A DNA stretch of 64,000 nt from Chitinophagaceae bacterium (lineage in GTDB: Bacteria > Bacteroidota > Bacteroidia > Chitinophagales > Chitinophagaceae), in the NCBI GenBank assembly GCA_023957155.1, contig JAMLHK010000010.1, positions 124,001-188,000 on the forward strand, written 5' to 3'. The position numbers were made by a program, and so were the translations under genes. Positions 43,389-52,759 of this stretch are shown piece after piece. Under the pieces are notes generated by a model that made no database searches, had not been told where the DNA came from, and saw nothing but the letters and a program-made list of their open reading frames with translations. How positions within the stretch are numbered: the stretch's first letter is position 1; each line of letters starts with the position of its first letter.

Positions 43389-44018
43389 TCATATTTTCCT
43401 TTTTGCAGACGCATCATAGGATAATATTGTAAGGGGCCGATCTCTTATTTTCCTTTGCAGCGATTGAGAGGTGTTAATCCTGTATCCTTTTAGAATACGT
43501 GCAGCTATACTCCGATAAAATGATCGTTGTTCAGTATTCTTATTGTCTAGTATATGATGTTTGATGATTTGAGATAAGATGTTTTTTACATCGTCGTCAT
43601 TTTCAACCCGGGAATATTCTCCGCGTGCATGAGTTCGCCAAACTAAAGCCAGACATAAGTTATTATCTGATTGACGGTGTACCAGTTTTTGTTGTACGAT
43701 CTCCATTTGAAAAATACCATCTCTAACATTACATTTTTCAGGAGGTTCAACAATAGCGCTGTCCAGCTTAATAGGTACGCCCCGGTCAAAATTCTTTTGG
43801 TTCGCTCCAAATGGCAGCTTGTCCTCATCAGGAAACGGGAACCGAAAACGAAACCCCGAATCGGGTTTGGCATATAGTTCGGGGGTAAGATTTCCGTCTA
43901 CCTTCGAAAGCCTGTTACTTTCCAATGCCGCACAATACTTGGCATAGGTAGCATAATAAATGTTTTCGCAGGTTCCGATTTTGACAATATCTTCACCGTA
44001 TTTAACATACTCTCCCAT
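43389..44018 (-). CDS. Hypothetical protein, 209 residues
   Basis: It begins with MGEYVKYGEDIVKIGTCENI followed by YYATYAKYCAAL, then FRFRFPFPDEDKLPFG and a C-terminal helical, basic part (SIAARILKGYRI). This N-terminal pattern (a Tyr-rich KIGTCENxYYATY segment) is one I have seen in uncharacterised proteins of Bacteroidota mobile DNA. It starts 13 bp after the methyltransferase stop in operon order. No catalytic motif is visible. Confidence 0.55.
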   Translation of the reverse strand: MGEYVKYGEDIVKIGTCENIYYATYAKYCAALESNRLSKVDGNLTPELYAKPDSGFRFRFPFPDEDKLPFGANQKNFDRGVPIKLDSAIVEPPEKCNVRDGIFQMEIVQQKLVHRQSDNNLCLALVWRTHARGEYSRVENDDDVKNILSQIIKHHILDNKNTEQRSFYRSIAARILKGYRINTSQSLQRKIRDRPLTILSYDASAKRKI

Positions 44019-44031
44019 AAGTTTTCAGTAT

Positions 44032-45258
44032 TTATGAATAAAACAATCCTAATCTGCCCTGTAACCGTTTGTTAGCAATTTTGATATATTCCGGATTCAG
44101 CTCAAACCCAATGAATTTTCTGTTTAGTAATGACGCCACCAATGCAGTTGTTCCTGCGCCCATAAAGGGATCAAGTATCATATCATTTTCCTTACTGCCG
44201 GCTTTAATACAATCCACAATAAGCTCCTCGGGGTAGGTAGCAAAATGGGATTCCCGGAAGGGCTTTGTTGCTACTGTCCATACGGAACGCTTGTTGGCCA
44301 TGCCACCGCCGATCAGTTCACCATTGGCCTTAAAGTTTCCTTTGTGGCCTTTGAAGCTGGAGCCCTCGATTCCCATCGGGATATGTCCTTTTGCCTGGTT
44401 GCCACCATTGATGTCAATGTCTGGCTGCAGCTTTCTTCCACTAACCTTTGCCTTCATGGGTCCGTTGGTTTTGCCTGGAATACGGTCGCTACCTCGTTGC
44501 AACTCTATATCCTGCAACAGACGAAGGACAGAGCTATCTTTTAGAGGCGTTCTAATGGACTCCTGGTCAAAATAGTATTTGGGTGATTTAGCAAGAAGAA
44601 AGATGTATTCGTGTGCTTTAGTGCAGCGATCCGTAACACTTTCCGGTAGGGGATTCAGCTTATGCCAGATGACATCCTGCCTCAAGTACCATCCAGACTT
44701 TTTCAAATCACCCAGTAGATCATATTTTCTAAGTAAACCCTCTATGAAAAACACTAGCTCCCAATCGTCTTTCTCTCTGGCCTCTTTAAGTATATCAGCC
44801 CATTGGCTAAAAGAATACATAGGTACTATTGCGAAGCCCTGCAGGGCAAATGCTATTCTCCAGGGCAAACCAATGAGGTCTTTTGGTTTAAGGACAGGAT
44901 GCCTGCCGGTAGTCGGTATGCCAAACCTGGATGCATGTGTTGACGGCTTGCCGAATTCGGTATGATTGAGCTGGTAGGAGGGATTCTTACCTGCCTTTCC
45001 TGATCCCCAATAGGCGTCCCCGAGGTTCAGCCAAAGTGTTCCATTCTGTTTTAGCAGGCGCTTAACCTCCGTAAATACCTCAACTATTTTTGCTGCATAA
45101 TCTTCAGGCGTTGGCTCTAATCCGTATTGCCCTTCGATGCCATAATCCCGTAAGCCCCAGAAAGGCGGGCTCGTTACACAACATTGTACAGATGCATCCG
45201 GCATCATTTTCATGCCCTGGATGCAGTCCATATTATGTATGGTATTGCCAGATAGCAT
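44032..45258 (-). CDS. Site-specific DNA methyltransferase (beta-type, N4/N6 amino)
   Basis: 408 residues. Motif IV is TSPPFWGLRDYG at about residue 30, and the SAM-binding motif I is DPFMGAGTTALVASLLNRKFIGFEL near residue 370. The order IV then I defines a beta-class amino methyltransferase. SPPF is compatible with N4-cytosine or N6-adenine methylation. A long insert with a target-recognition role lies in between. There is no restriction nuclease next to it, so it is an orphan, probably protecting the element from host restriction. A second methylase (Dam-like) is encoded in the same operon. Confidence 0.92.
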   Translation of the reverse strand: MLSGNTIHNMDCIQGMKMMPDASVQCCVTSPPFWGLRDYGIEGQYGLEPTPEDYAAKIVEVFTEVKRLLKQNGTLWLNLGDAYWGSGKAGKNPSYQLNHTEFGKPSTHASRFGIPTTGRHPVLKPKDLIGLPWRIAFALQGFAIVPMYSFSQWADILKEAREKDDWELVFFIEGLLRKYDLLGDLKKSGWYLRQDVIWHKLNPLPESVTDRCTKAHEYIFLLAKSPKYYFDQESIRTPLKDSSVLRLLQDIELQRGSDRIPGKTNGPMKAKVSGRKLQPDIDINGGNQAKGHIPMGIEGSSFKGHKGNFKANGELIGGGMANKRSVWTVATKPFRESHFATYPEELIVDCIKAGSKENDMILDPFMGAGTTALVASLLNRKFIGFELNPEYIKIANKRLQGRLGLFYS

Positions 45259-45261
45259 AGG

Positions 45262-45669
45262 CTATTTTTTAAGCCCCTTATTGTAGGATGAGCGTACGGT
45301 TCGGGAATGCTTAACAGGCGTCAATTTGGGTCGGTACGGAGTTAGATCGGTAAATCCTTTTTTATTGAGTAGTTGTGTGAATTGTTCTTCGGTTATATTC
45401 TTATTGTTCCATTCTGCCATTTCTTTAATCAGATCGCCGAACCTGGAGAGCGTTTTCCAGCTATCATCGTATGCAGTTAATACCGGTACTTTTTGCCCCC
45501 TGGTAGTTTCCCATTCTACCGATACCTCACCGGCTGTGCTACCATCATCGTAATATACGCCTACCATTAAAGTTGACCTTTCTACATCCGTTTCAGTGGC
45601 AAAGTATGCTTTTGACAATCTATAGTAGCCACGAATTGCTTCTCCCTTATTTGGAATAGTATTGTTCAT
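45262..45669 (-). CDS. Hypothetical protein, 135 residues
   Basis: I prefer the ATG at 45669; the longer frame would overlap the dam-like gene. The protein has SKAYFATETDVERSTLMVGVYYDDGSTAGEVSVEWE, a sheet-rich part, then helices (WKTLSRFGDLIKEMAEW) and a basic C-terminus (HSRTVRSSYNKGLKK). Its length and composition suit a small DNA- or protein-binding factor of the mobile element. Not recognised. Confidence 0.55.
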   Translation of the reverse strand: MNNTIPNKGEAIRGYYRLSKAYFATETDVERSTLMVGVYYDDGSTAGEVSVEWETTRGQKVPVLTAYDDSWKTLSRFGDLIKEMAEWNNKNITEEQFTQLLNKKGFTDLTPYRPKLTPVKHSRTVRSSYNKGLKK

Positions 45670-45691
45670 CAGATAATAATTTAAAATGGTT

Positions 45692-46504
45692 TTAAAAAAG
45701 CATTGGTTGATGCTGTGGCTCAAGCTGATAGTTAGCCGTTAATACCTCGATCTTCTTTTTATCTATCCCGGCTTTTACATTAACAGATACCAATTGCTCA
45801 AATGTCAGGGTTGACCATTGGTGTTTTTTTGTATATTCTTCCAATAGTTTTGAGGGATAGGAAGACAGCAGGAACTTTCCCTGAATGGTTGACAATAACT
45901 GTAACAACTCTTCAAAATTCTTTTTCGTGTATCCTTTATAATGACCCATATTCGAATTGAAATAGGGAGGATCACAATAAAAGAAGGATTCTTTGCTATC
46001 TCTTGACTGGATGATGTACAATGCATCCGCATTTTCCAATTGTACCTTCTCAAGTCTACGGCTGTATAACTCGGTAAATGACGCCTTATTAAAATAGATT
46101 GTTCTGGATGTATTATCTGTGGTAATGTCATATCCCCATACATTATCCAGCTTGCCGGAAAACCCTTGTGAGGAAAGCACCCATACTGCCCACGCCCTTT
46201 TTACCGGGTCGAATAATTCCGGTGTGCTGTAGATGGTCCATGCGTGTTTATGGAGCTTCCTGCTGTGCAGTGTATCGTTAATTTCAGCAAGTAGCTCATC
46301 AAACTGATTTTTGATCACCCGGTAGAAGTTAATAAGCTCTCCATCCAGGTCATTTAATATTTCTACCTTCGATGGCTTTTTGGCAAAAAACACAGCAGCA
46401 CCACCACTAAATGGTTCCGCATACAGTTTATGTGGCGGTATTAATTCTATAATAACCGGAGCCAACTTCTGTTTTCCCCCGTAATAAGTTATAGGAGTCT
46501 TCAT
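45692..46504 (-). CDS. dam: Dam-type DNA adenine N6-methyltransferase
   Basis: 270 residues of the alpha class: motif I YYGGKQKLAPVIIELIP with YAEPFSGGAAVFF, and motif IV CDPPYFNSNMGHYKGYTKKNF (DPPY) near residue 180. The order matches Dam/DpnM enzymes, which commonly methylate adenine in GATC; the target here is not readable from the sequence. The gene is in the minus-strand operon, 20 bp after the primase-polymerase gene. No cognate nuclease is present, so it likely serves anti-restriction. Confidence 0.9.
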   Translation of the reverse strand: MKTPITYYGGKQKLAPVIIELIPPHKLYAEPFSGGAAVFFAKKPSKVEILNDLDGELINFYRVIKNQFDELLAEINDTLHSRKLHKHAWTIYSTPELFDPVKRAWAVWVLSSQGFSGKLDNVWGYDITTDNTSRTIYFNKASFTELYSRRLEKVQLENADALYIIQSRDSKESFFYCDPPYFNSNMGHYKGYTKKNFEELLQLLSTIQGKFLLSSYPSKLLEEYTKKHQWSTLTFEQLVSVNVKAGIDKKKIEVLTANYQLEPQHQPMLF

Positions 46505-46524
46505 ATTACACCACGTTCTTTTTT

Positions 46525-47505
46525 TTATACACCGTATCTATTAGACTTCGATTTTTGTTGGATAGACCTTGATCCATAACCCTCTTTTGACAGCCGTCTC
46601 ATTGCTTGTGCATAGTCGCCACCACATTCCAGCATTGCATACACCGCATAGGGTAGGTATCCTGCTTTGGGAATAAAATCCGTGCTGGTACTGAAAACAG
46701 AGAAATAATTGAGCTCGTGATTAAAACTTCCGGAACTACGTTTGTCTGTATCACCGGGTCGTTTAAGGAATGTTCTCTTTGTTGTTTGGTGTACTACTAT
46801 CCACCCATGCTTTTGAAGCAGGCCAATTACATCTCCCCGCCGGTTGTAATCATCCAATGGAGTTAGTTCTCCGGCCGGGCGTGTCTTACGCATTCGTCTT
46901 TCCATTTTCTTCTCCACATACTGATTAAAGCTCCTGGCAGAAGTCAATATGATGTTCCGTTCTTCCCGAGAAATGTTTGGGATTTTGGTAAAGTCGTGCT
47001 GCAAAAATTGGTAGCCAGGGCTTGGTGGAGCAAGGACATAACCACCCATTCCTCTGGTCTCGATCAGCACCTTTATTTTTTCCTTTGGGTGTATCTGCTT
47101 TTCCTTTTCCGTTGTCGGTCGCCTGGCCAGTAGCTGATTCGACTCTACTTCCTCACAACGATAATACAGATGTATCCCTCCTGATCTCGATTGCACTATC
47201 ACAAGTTTTCCGACTAATTCCGGAAGTGTGTTCCCAATATCGGATAGTAGCCTTTTCGGTAAAAGCGTATCGAGATCATACTTGGAGTCTATGTCTATTA
47301 CCTCGAGGTTATCGCTAACCGTTCCCGTCACTATAGCCAAACCGTGTACCGCTGGATGTTGAAACATCCGCGTAAGCTGTGCTGGGTTAGCCGGATGACT
47401 CTGAAATTCTTTCCATTTCACCACGCTCTGCTTAAGTACATCTGTTGCAATTACAGATAGTCCCAGCTCACTATACAACATAGCGGTTTTAATAAAGTCG
47501 TTCAT
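46525..47505 (-). CDS. Primase-polymerase (AEP type) of the conjugative element
   Basis: 326 residues. The archaeo-eukaryotic primase fold shows GLAIVTGTVSDNLEVIDIDSKYDLD (metal-binding Asp pair), SRSGGIHLYYRCEE with the catalytic His, and RGMGGYVLAPPSPG. This is the 'bifunctional DNA primase/polymerase' N-terminal domain found in plasmids, phages and ICEs. The C-terminal quarter is helical and has HELNYFSVFSTSTDF and LECGGDYAQAMRRLSKEGY. No helicase domain is fused. It could prime the copied strand after transfer. Confidence 0.88.
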   Translation of the reverse strand: MNDFIKTAMLYSELGLSVIATDVLKQSVVKWKEFQSHPANPAQLTRMFQHPAVHGLAIVTGTVSDNLEVIDIDSKYDLDTLLPKRLLSDIGNTLPELVGKLVIVQSRSGGIHLYYRCEEVESNQLLARRPTTEKEKQIHPKEKIKVLIETRGMGGYVLAPPSPGYQFLQHDFTKIPNISREERNIILTSARSFNQYVEKKMERRMRKTRPAGELTPLDDYNRRGDVIGLLQKHGWIVVHQTTKRTFLKRPGDTDKRSSGSFNHELNYFSVFSTSTDFIPKAGYLPYAVYAMLECGGDYAQAMRRLSKEGYGSRSIQQKSKSNRYGV

Positions 47506-47523
47506 GTCGTATTCGAATAAGTG

Positions 47524-49017
47524 TTACAGGCTTAGCCCCTTGCTATCCGGTGGAATTCTCGTTCTTTGTGAACGATGTGTTTGTTTTGGTTTGTCGTATG
47601 AGGAATACTGCGGTGTTTCTCCCTTTGTAAAAAGGAACTGTGCCGTCTCCGATTGTATATCTTCCCCTATATGTGTCCGGAGCAGTTTCAGCATCTCTAC
47701 TGAAACATACCCTTCATTAACCTTTATATATATACCTGACGGGATTTGCTTGTTGTCTTCCCCTACATGAAATTTGCTTATAACGGTTGTATTATTTTCG
47801 GCATCTATAATATCCGCTTGTTTTACATAGAATGGGGAGCGTAGGTCAAAAGCTCGCCTTTCATCGAAAGAACGCTCACCGAGTTTTTTCATGCTGAAAA
47901 GAGCCTCTTCAAAGGAGGTACAGGCAATTTGTGTTACCTGCTGTTGGGGATAGTTGATGCTCCCATTTAAGTTTTGAGTTGATACCCAGGTTATTCTCAG
48001 TTGGTAAGGTACTTGTTCACCTTGTGGTTGACGCAGCGTTTTTTCTGCATTTACGCTGGCAAGTAAAGAGAGGTATCCCGGATGCGGTAATAGTTTACTA
48101 AAGTCTTTGTAATAATTAGCTACTAATAAATATTTATTGTCTTGACCGTAATTACCCAACTGCGCTAAACCTATTCCACTTTCTCCTTCAATATCTGCTA
48201 TGGATGTGTGAAATTTTAAATGTATTCCGGGCTCAGCTACGGTTTCTCCACTGGCGGCATCTCTGACCGCTATCAATTCAACCAATTTAATTGTTCCTCT
48301 CTCTCTTAAATGGGCATCCTTTATCCAGCTCTTTTTATTTAATCCTTCAGCAATATCTCTATCCATGTCTGTGATTTCCGTATCAAGCAGATGGACGAAG
48401 GCCTCTTGCAACGAGGGGTAATGATAGTTGCATATTTCCTGTAAAGAGGGCAAGTCTATACGATTTCTTGTTATACCTACCTTGAAACTCCATACATCAT
48501 CATATATTAGAGACTGTTCGTAGGAATCCAAGTTGTTTATCCGATCAGTCAAATCCTCGTCAACATAAATCTTGAATCCCTTGTCATAGGTGTAAGAAGC
48601 AAGCTGTAGAAAGGATGATGTAGGGTAATAAGCGGAAAATCCTGAAAGGTCGTAGTTTGCAAGCTGCTCAAATTTCTCTGTTGTACTGTCACAAAAACGC
48701 ATATAGATGCCTGCTGCAGGGATACCTTCCGGTGTATCCTCAAAAGAAAACCGGATGATTTCAAGTAGGGACTCTTTATCTTCAATTTTTCTGATGGCGG
48801 CGTGTTCGTAGTATCTGTCGTTGTCTGTTTCACCAGATTGTCTTTCAAATTTCCTGATGTCCGTCAGCAGCAATGATTCAACGGCTTCACCAAGTGTAGA
48901 AAAATAATTTGTTTCCTTGAATTCCATATAAGGGACAGTTTTTCCATTAACATCAGAATGAATTCTGTTATCCTGTCCGGTTATTTCAAGTATATAGTTA
49001 AAGATATTATCGCCCAT
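47524..49017 (-). CDS. Unknown 497-residue protein built from three related units
   Basis: Three times the same series occurs: a helix with (S/F)xEA (TLGEAVESLLLTDI; SLQEAFVHLLDTEI; SFEEALFSMKKLGE), then a strand region, then IPAAGIYMRF, EPGIHLKF or IPSGIYIKV. So the protein is a triplicated domain of roughly 150 residues. The second half of each unit has Leu/Tyr-rich patches. No signal peptide, membrane segment or catalytic motif is visible. It lies 10 bp before the next gene in the operon and must be a structural or binding protein of the element. Confidence 0.6.
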   Translation of the reverse strand: MGDNIFNYILEITGQDNRIHSDVNGKTVPYMEFKETNYFSTLGEAVESLLLTDIRKFERQSGETDNDRYYEHAAIRKIEDKESLLEIIRFSFEDTPEGIPAAGIYMRFCDSTTEKFEQLANYDLSGFSAYYPTSSFLQLASYTYDKGFKIYVDEDLTDRINNLDSYEQSLIYDDVWSFKVGITRNRIDLPSLQEICNYHYPSLQEAFVHLLDTEITDMDRDIAEGLNKKSWIKDAHLRERGTIKLVELIAVRDAASGETVAEPGIHLKFHTSIADIEGESGIGLAQLGNYGQDNKYLLVANYYKDFSKLLPHPGYLSLLASVNAEKTLRQPQGEQVPYQLRITWVSTQNLNGSINYPQQQVTQIACTSFEEALFSMKKLGERSFDERRAFDLRSPFYVKQADIIDAENNTTVISKFHVGEDNKQIPSGIYIKVNEGYVSVEMLKLLRTHIGEDIQSETAQFLFTKGETPQYSSYDKPKQTHRSQRTRIPPDSKGLSL

Positions 49018-49027
49018 TATTCCCCAT

Positions 49028-49915
49028 TTATATTGACTTACCTTTTCTTAGCACACCATCCTGTACAACCCTTTGCTTTTTGTTCGACCTTAACGATTCG
49101 GCAGATTCCGGGCTATTCTTTTTTTTTACCTGATTGGAATTTTCTTGCGATGTTCTATCGTCCGTTAGCTTTTCTCCTCCTTTGACAAAGCTCACTGTTG
49201 ACTGACTGATGCTTCTCTCCGGGTGAATCCGTTCGCGAGCTTCCTGGACTCTGAACTGATCGTGAGACAACAGTATACCATCGCTATTGAGGAATGTGAA
49301 AGTGTTTCTTTCAGGATTGGCTCTCATAAAAACCGTTTTGGCATTTGCCTGGTTAACCGGAGTGAGCTCAATTTCTTTGCCTTCAGACATATACGCGGCA
49401 GCTATTGCCTTTTGCTTAACAGTAGATAGCTCCAAAAAGTCGTAGTCGTTTAATTTCGACACCTGATCAAAGTTGTTGTAGCGCTTAGTAAGGTAATTTC
49501 CGTTTTCCGTTTTCTTTGTAAAGTCGAGCTGTAGCCACTGATTAAATTTTTCTCCGGTTTCATCATAGTAGGTCTTAAGGATTGCTCTGGGATGCTTCTG
49601 ATCCATCATCAGGATATGGGATTCGTCCATACTGATGCGATCACTGGCTTTAAACCATTGCGACACAGTAGTGCCATCCTCATTATGTAGAGTACCTTTA
49701 AAACCATTAAAATATCCCTTACCGTCCTTTATTTTAATTTCGGGTTCAAAGTCCATTCGTTTGTTTTCAATCACTTCTGAAGTGAAGGGGCGTATTTCTG
49801 TTTTACCGGCTGCGAGCGCACTGTCAATTTCTTTGTCGAAACGATTGCCGAAGCCTGCGGCTGCAATTCTTTTCTTAAGTACTTCGCTGTTTTCAATTAC
49901 AATAGGCTGTTCCAT
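49028..49915 (-). CDS. Hypothetical protein, 295 residues
   Basis: It starts MEQPIVIENSEVLKKRIAAAGF. A helical start with GFGNRFDKEIDSALAAGKTE is followed by a beta-rich segment (YFNGFKGTLHNEDGTTVSQWFKASDRISMDE) and NFDQVSKLNDYDFLELSTVKQKAI. This pattern resembles the DUF3945-like proteins in conjugative and mobilisation regions of Bacteroidota, but I am unsure. A basic low-complexity tail (residues 240-295) may bind nucleic acid. It is 10 bp before the 497-residue gene in operon order. Confidence 0.55.
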   Translation of the reverse strand: MEQPIVIENSEVLKKRIAAAGFGNRFDKEIDSALAAGKTEIRPFTSEVIENKRMDFEPEIKIKDGKGYFNGFKGTLHNEDGTTVSQWFKASDRISMDESHILMMDQKHPRAILKTYYDETGEKFNQWLQLDFTKKTENGNYLTKRYNNFDQVSKLNDYDFLELSTVKQKAIAAAYMSEGKEIELTPVNQANAKTVFMRANPERNTFTFLNSDGILLSHDQFRVQEARERIHPERSISQSTVSFVKGGEKLTDDRTSQENSNQVKKKNSPESAESLRSNKKQRVVQDGVLRKGKSI

Positions 49916-49951
49916 AACATATACGTTTTGTTAGTAAATGATAGTAAAAGT

Positions 49952-50524
49952 TCACAGGCGGACACCCTTTGCTTGCCGGGCCGGCATATGGACTCTTGAC
50001 CTTACCGGCATCTTCCGGGTAATGGCTTTTGATTGTCCTTGTCCTTTTTTCTCTAATGGAATAGTTCTTAAGATGGGCTGCTGATCCTTTCCTTGCGTTT
50101 GCCCCGGCTTCTGCTGTGTTGAAGAGGACGGTAATACCCCGGCTTTATACCCCACATCATTGGTTTGAGGAAGCATAAATACCGTCTTTAAAGCCGATAT
50201 CCCTACTCTGGCGGGAAGCAGCAGAACGTTCCCTGCAAAAACAAGCATATTGCGGGTGAGGCGTACAAATGGGTTTGGATATAGCTGTCGCATCATCCGG
50301 CGGTGCTGGCCCCGCAGCACTTTTAGCTCTGTCCTTTCATAAAGGTTAAGTGCAGAGCGATTATATTTTCTGCGGATATAGCGATAGATATCCCTCTTAG
50401 CTTTAAGGAAATCACGATCATATAGAACTTTTCTCCCGTATCGCTCAACAAGATTTTCCTCAATGCGTTTCCATGAAGCCAGGTCTCTGGCGACTCTGTT
50501 TTTAAGTGCTGATTGTTGTTGCAT
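49952..50524 (-). CDS. Basic hypothetical protein, 190 residues
   Basis: Very basic. The N-terminal half is helical and arginine-rich (VARDLASWKRIEENLVERYGRKV, YRYIRRKYNRSALNLYERTELKVLRGQHRRMMRQL). One hydrophobic helix (LTRNMLVFAGNVLLLPARVGIS, about residues 90-115) follows, then a disordered Gln/Lys/Pro tail. It sits directly after traN in the operon, where other elements have traO-like genes, but it does not look like TraO. It could link the inner membrane to DNA or to the transfer channel. Confidence 0.5.
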   Translation of the reverse strand: MQQQSALKNRVARDLASWKRIEENLVERYGRKVLYDRDFLKAKRDIYRYIRRKYNRSALNLYERTELKVLRGQHRRMMRQLYPNPFVRLTRNMLVFAGNVLLLPARVGISALKTVFMLPQTNDVGYKAGVLPSSSTQQKPGQTQGKDQQPILRTIPLEKKGQGQSKAITRKMPVRSRVHMPARQAKGVRL

Positions 50525-50551
50525 GATTAAAACGTTTTATATACAATAATT

Positions 50552-51439
50552 CTATGGCTGTGGCAGGCTCCGGATATTCGATTCAGACAAAGTGGGGGAG
50601 AGTGCCTTGAGTATGTCTCTTCCTTTCAGCTTACAGGAGAGATACCGGTCGCCGTTTTTTTCAAAGACTTCTACAATAAAATACTTATTGTCTGCAATGG
50701 TAAACCTGTCAAAAGCAAGGAGTATTACCGATATATGGCAAGGCGCTACTTCTGATGGAGTATATTTTTGATGAACCGGAGTGATTTCTTTTTCCGTAAT
50801 AGAACTGCGTTTGGGTCTTTTTTTGTCACGTACATAAGATCTGGCAAAGTCAATTTCATAGGGGACTGCCGATGCATTTAACAAGCGGAACTGGAAGAAC
50901 AGTATGCCTTTACTCTGGTAAATACCTGTTGACTCAATCCGCGTAAGTCCTTTCCATTTCGAGTGTGGTCTGTGATGAACTGGCGCAAATTGGCTGATAA
51001 GTTCTGCGTAAGATTCTATCTGTGCTTCATTAAGTCGGGCAGAGGAGAACCGCCCGTAACCTGAGTATGGCTGTTGTCGCCCGGTCAGATCAAGAGTGAG
51101 GTAAGCAGGACTTATTCGATAGCTTACTTCAAAGGAATAGATATTTCCATCTGCTGTAAAAACATGCATATTTGTACATTGAAATGAATCCGTTGCAGCT
51201 TTCACCTTCAGCACATTGCCGATTTCCTTAACGGTTTTGGTAATAATATTTCCATTACCCCTGTCAATGCTTTTGATCGCTGTCGGAAATATGATAACGC
51301 TTGTTTGCCGGGTAGAAACTTCCAATGATAATGCCGGAATACTTTGATACGGTACGGTAGGCACTTGCTGGGTAAACGCCGGTATTGAAAAGCAAATTGC
51401 TGATGCCAGTATATATAGTTTGTGAATGATAGAGTGCAT
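50552..51439 (-). CDS. traN: Conjugative transfer protein TraN (VirB9-like)
   Basis: 295 residues with a signal peptide (LYILASAICFSIPAFT followed by Q). The following TVPYQSIPALSLEVSTRQTSVIIFPTAIKSIDRG and VLKVKAATDSFQCTNMHVFTADGNIYSFEVSY are the TraN/DUF4138 hallmarks of CTnDOT-type elements, related to the VirB9 outer-membrane part of type IV secretion. It lies 27 bp after traM. It would be exported and form part of the mating channel. Confidence 0.9.
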   Translation of the reverse strand: MHSIIHKLYILASAICFSIPAFTQQVPTVPYQSIPALSLEVSTRQTSVIIFPTAIKSIDRGNGNIITKTVKEIGNVLKVKAATDSFQCTNMHVFTADGNIYSFEVSYRISPAYLTLDLTGRQQPYSGYGRFSSARLNEAQIESYAELISQFAPVHHRPHSKWKGLTRIESTGIYQSKGILFFQFRLLNASAVPYEIDFARSYVRDKKRPKRSSITEKEITPVHQKYTPSEVAPCHISVILLAFDRFTIADNKYFIVEVFEKNGDRYLSCKLKGRDILKALSPTLSESNIRSLPQP

Positions 51440-51466
51440 AAATGATATAATTTTTAGATGAATGAA

Positions 51467-52747
51467 TCAGCGGGCGGACGGATTTGCGAGCAACAAGGGG
51501 TACCCCGCCTTCACGAAAATTTTGACCAGCTTTACTTTGCGGGATAAAAGGTTTTTGGCGATATCTATACCCGCTGAAGTAGCCTGAGCGCCGAGGGAGG
51601 GATTGAGCGAACCAAGACTAAGTGCCTGCATCATTTGTTCTGTCCCTTCCTTAGAAGCATCCCGGTTGATACTGCCCGGAATGCGCAAGCCTGCAAGACC
51701 ATCCATATCATAGGCCGCAAGCGATACAGGGAATATGGAATTCCCATAGCGGATTGAGCTGATATCAACCAATAGCCTTTCTCCGTTGAGTGTGCATGCG
51801 CCATATACAAAACTTCCCTTTGGAATTAGGTACCCCTGCACATAGGCGTTCTGTTCCAGTCTCAATTTTATTGTAGCGCCGGATAGTAATGTTTGGTCCT
51901 CGTGCACTACGGCAGCGAGCGCATTTGGGGAGTCTGTATCCGGTTCGGGCTCATCATCATAGAACTGAGCCTGCGAATAGTCAATTGCCCTCGGTAATGT
52001 TCCGGCGTTAGCTGGAATTTCTATAATGTCACTCACTTCATCTTCCGGTTTAGTGCTAACAGCGTAGACATTCCGTTTATTCTGTTCGGATTCTTTTCTC
52101 AGTCTCTCCATTACTCTGGATGGATGTTGAACATCCAGTATTTTTTCCAACACATTATCTGCCTGGGCTAATACTGCATCCTGTTGGGCGTCCTGGGTTC
52201 CCGCGAGGTTTTGCATCATGGTTTCCAGTCGCTGCAACTCCGGGTCAGGATTCGGGGAATTATCGCTTTTTCCCGGTTCCTCAATTACTTTAGATGAATC
52301 AGGTGTCTCTATCAGTTTTTGGAGTTCAGCCATTCTTTGTTCCAATTGTTCGGTCGTAGGTCTTTCCGATGCCGGTGTAGTTGATCCGGAACTGAAGTAC
52401 CGAGACGTATAGGGACTTTGTCTCCATAAATCTCCTTCACTATCTTCAGACAGGACTGAAGAATCCTCTTTGGGCATCCACTTCGCAAAAGGATCATACT
52501 GCGCGGCTCTCAGCCGGTTTATGGAGTCCTCTTCGGCTTGCTGGTAAAGGCTCAGTTTATCCATAGGTTTGGTATCATCCAATAGAGTCGGCAGGGTAAA
52601 GCTGAGCGCGTTGTGCGGTACATCGGTCTTAGTAGTTCCCTTACCTCCACCAAGTAAATAAAATAAAAGAGTGATAAACGGAAGAACAATGACTGGTAAC
52701 ATCAGTCGTAATTTTCGTTTGCGTTCTTCGATGAAATTTGCATCCAT
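51467..52747 (-). CDS. traM: Conjugative transfer protein TraM (VirB10-like)
   Basis: 426 residues. One N-terminal membrane helix (LRLMLPVIVLPFITLLFYLLGG) follows a short cytoplasmic start. A long Pro/Ser/Glu-rich periplasmic linker (about residues 60-250) leads to a C-terminal domain with LSGATIKLRLEQNAYVQGYLIPKGSFVYGACTL and LVDISSIRYGNSIFPVSLAAYDMDGLAGL, typical of TraM. VirB10-like proteins span both membranes and sense energy during transfer. Order traK-traL-traM-traN is as in CTnDOT. Confidence 0.92.
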   Translation of the reverse strand: MDANFIEERKRKLRLMLPVIVLPFITLLFYLLGGGKGTTKTDVPHNALSFTLPTLLDDTKPMDKLSLYQQAEEDSINRLRAAQYDPFAKWMPKEDSSVLSEDSEGDLWRQSPYTSRYFSSGSTTPASERPTTEQLEQRMAELQKLIETPDSSKVIEEPGKSDNSPNPDPELQRLETMMQNLAGTQDAQQDAVLAQADNVLEKILDVQHPSRVMERLRKESEQNKRNVYAVSTKPEDEVSDIIEIPANAGTLPRAIDYSQAQFYDDEPEPDTDSPNALAAVVHEDQTLLSGATIKLRLEQNAYVQGYLIPKGSFVYGACTLNGERLLVDISSIRYGNSIFPVSLAAYDMDGLAGLRIPGSINRDASKEGTEQMMQALSLGSLNPSLGAQATSAGIDIAKNLLSRKVKLVKIFVKAGYPLLLANPSAR

Positions 52748-52759
52748 ATTTGATCGGTT

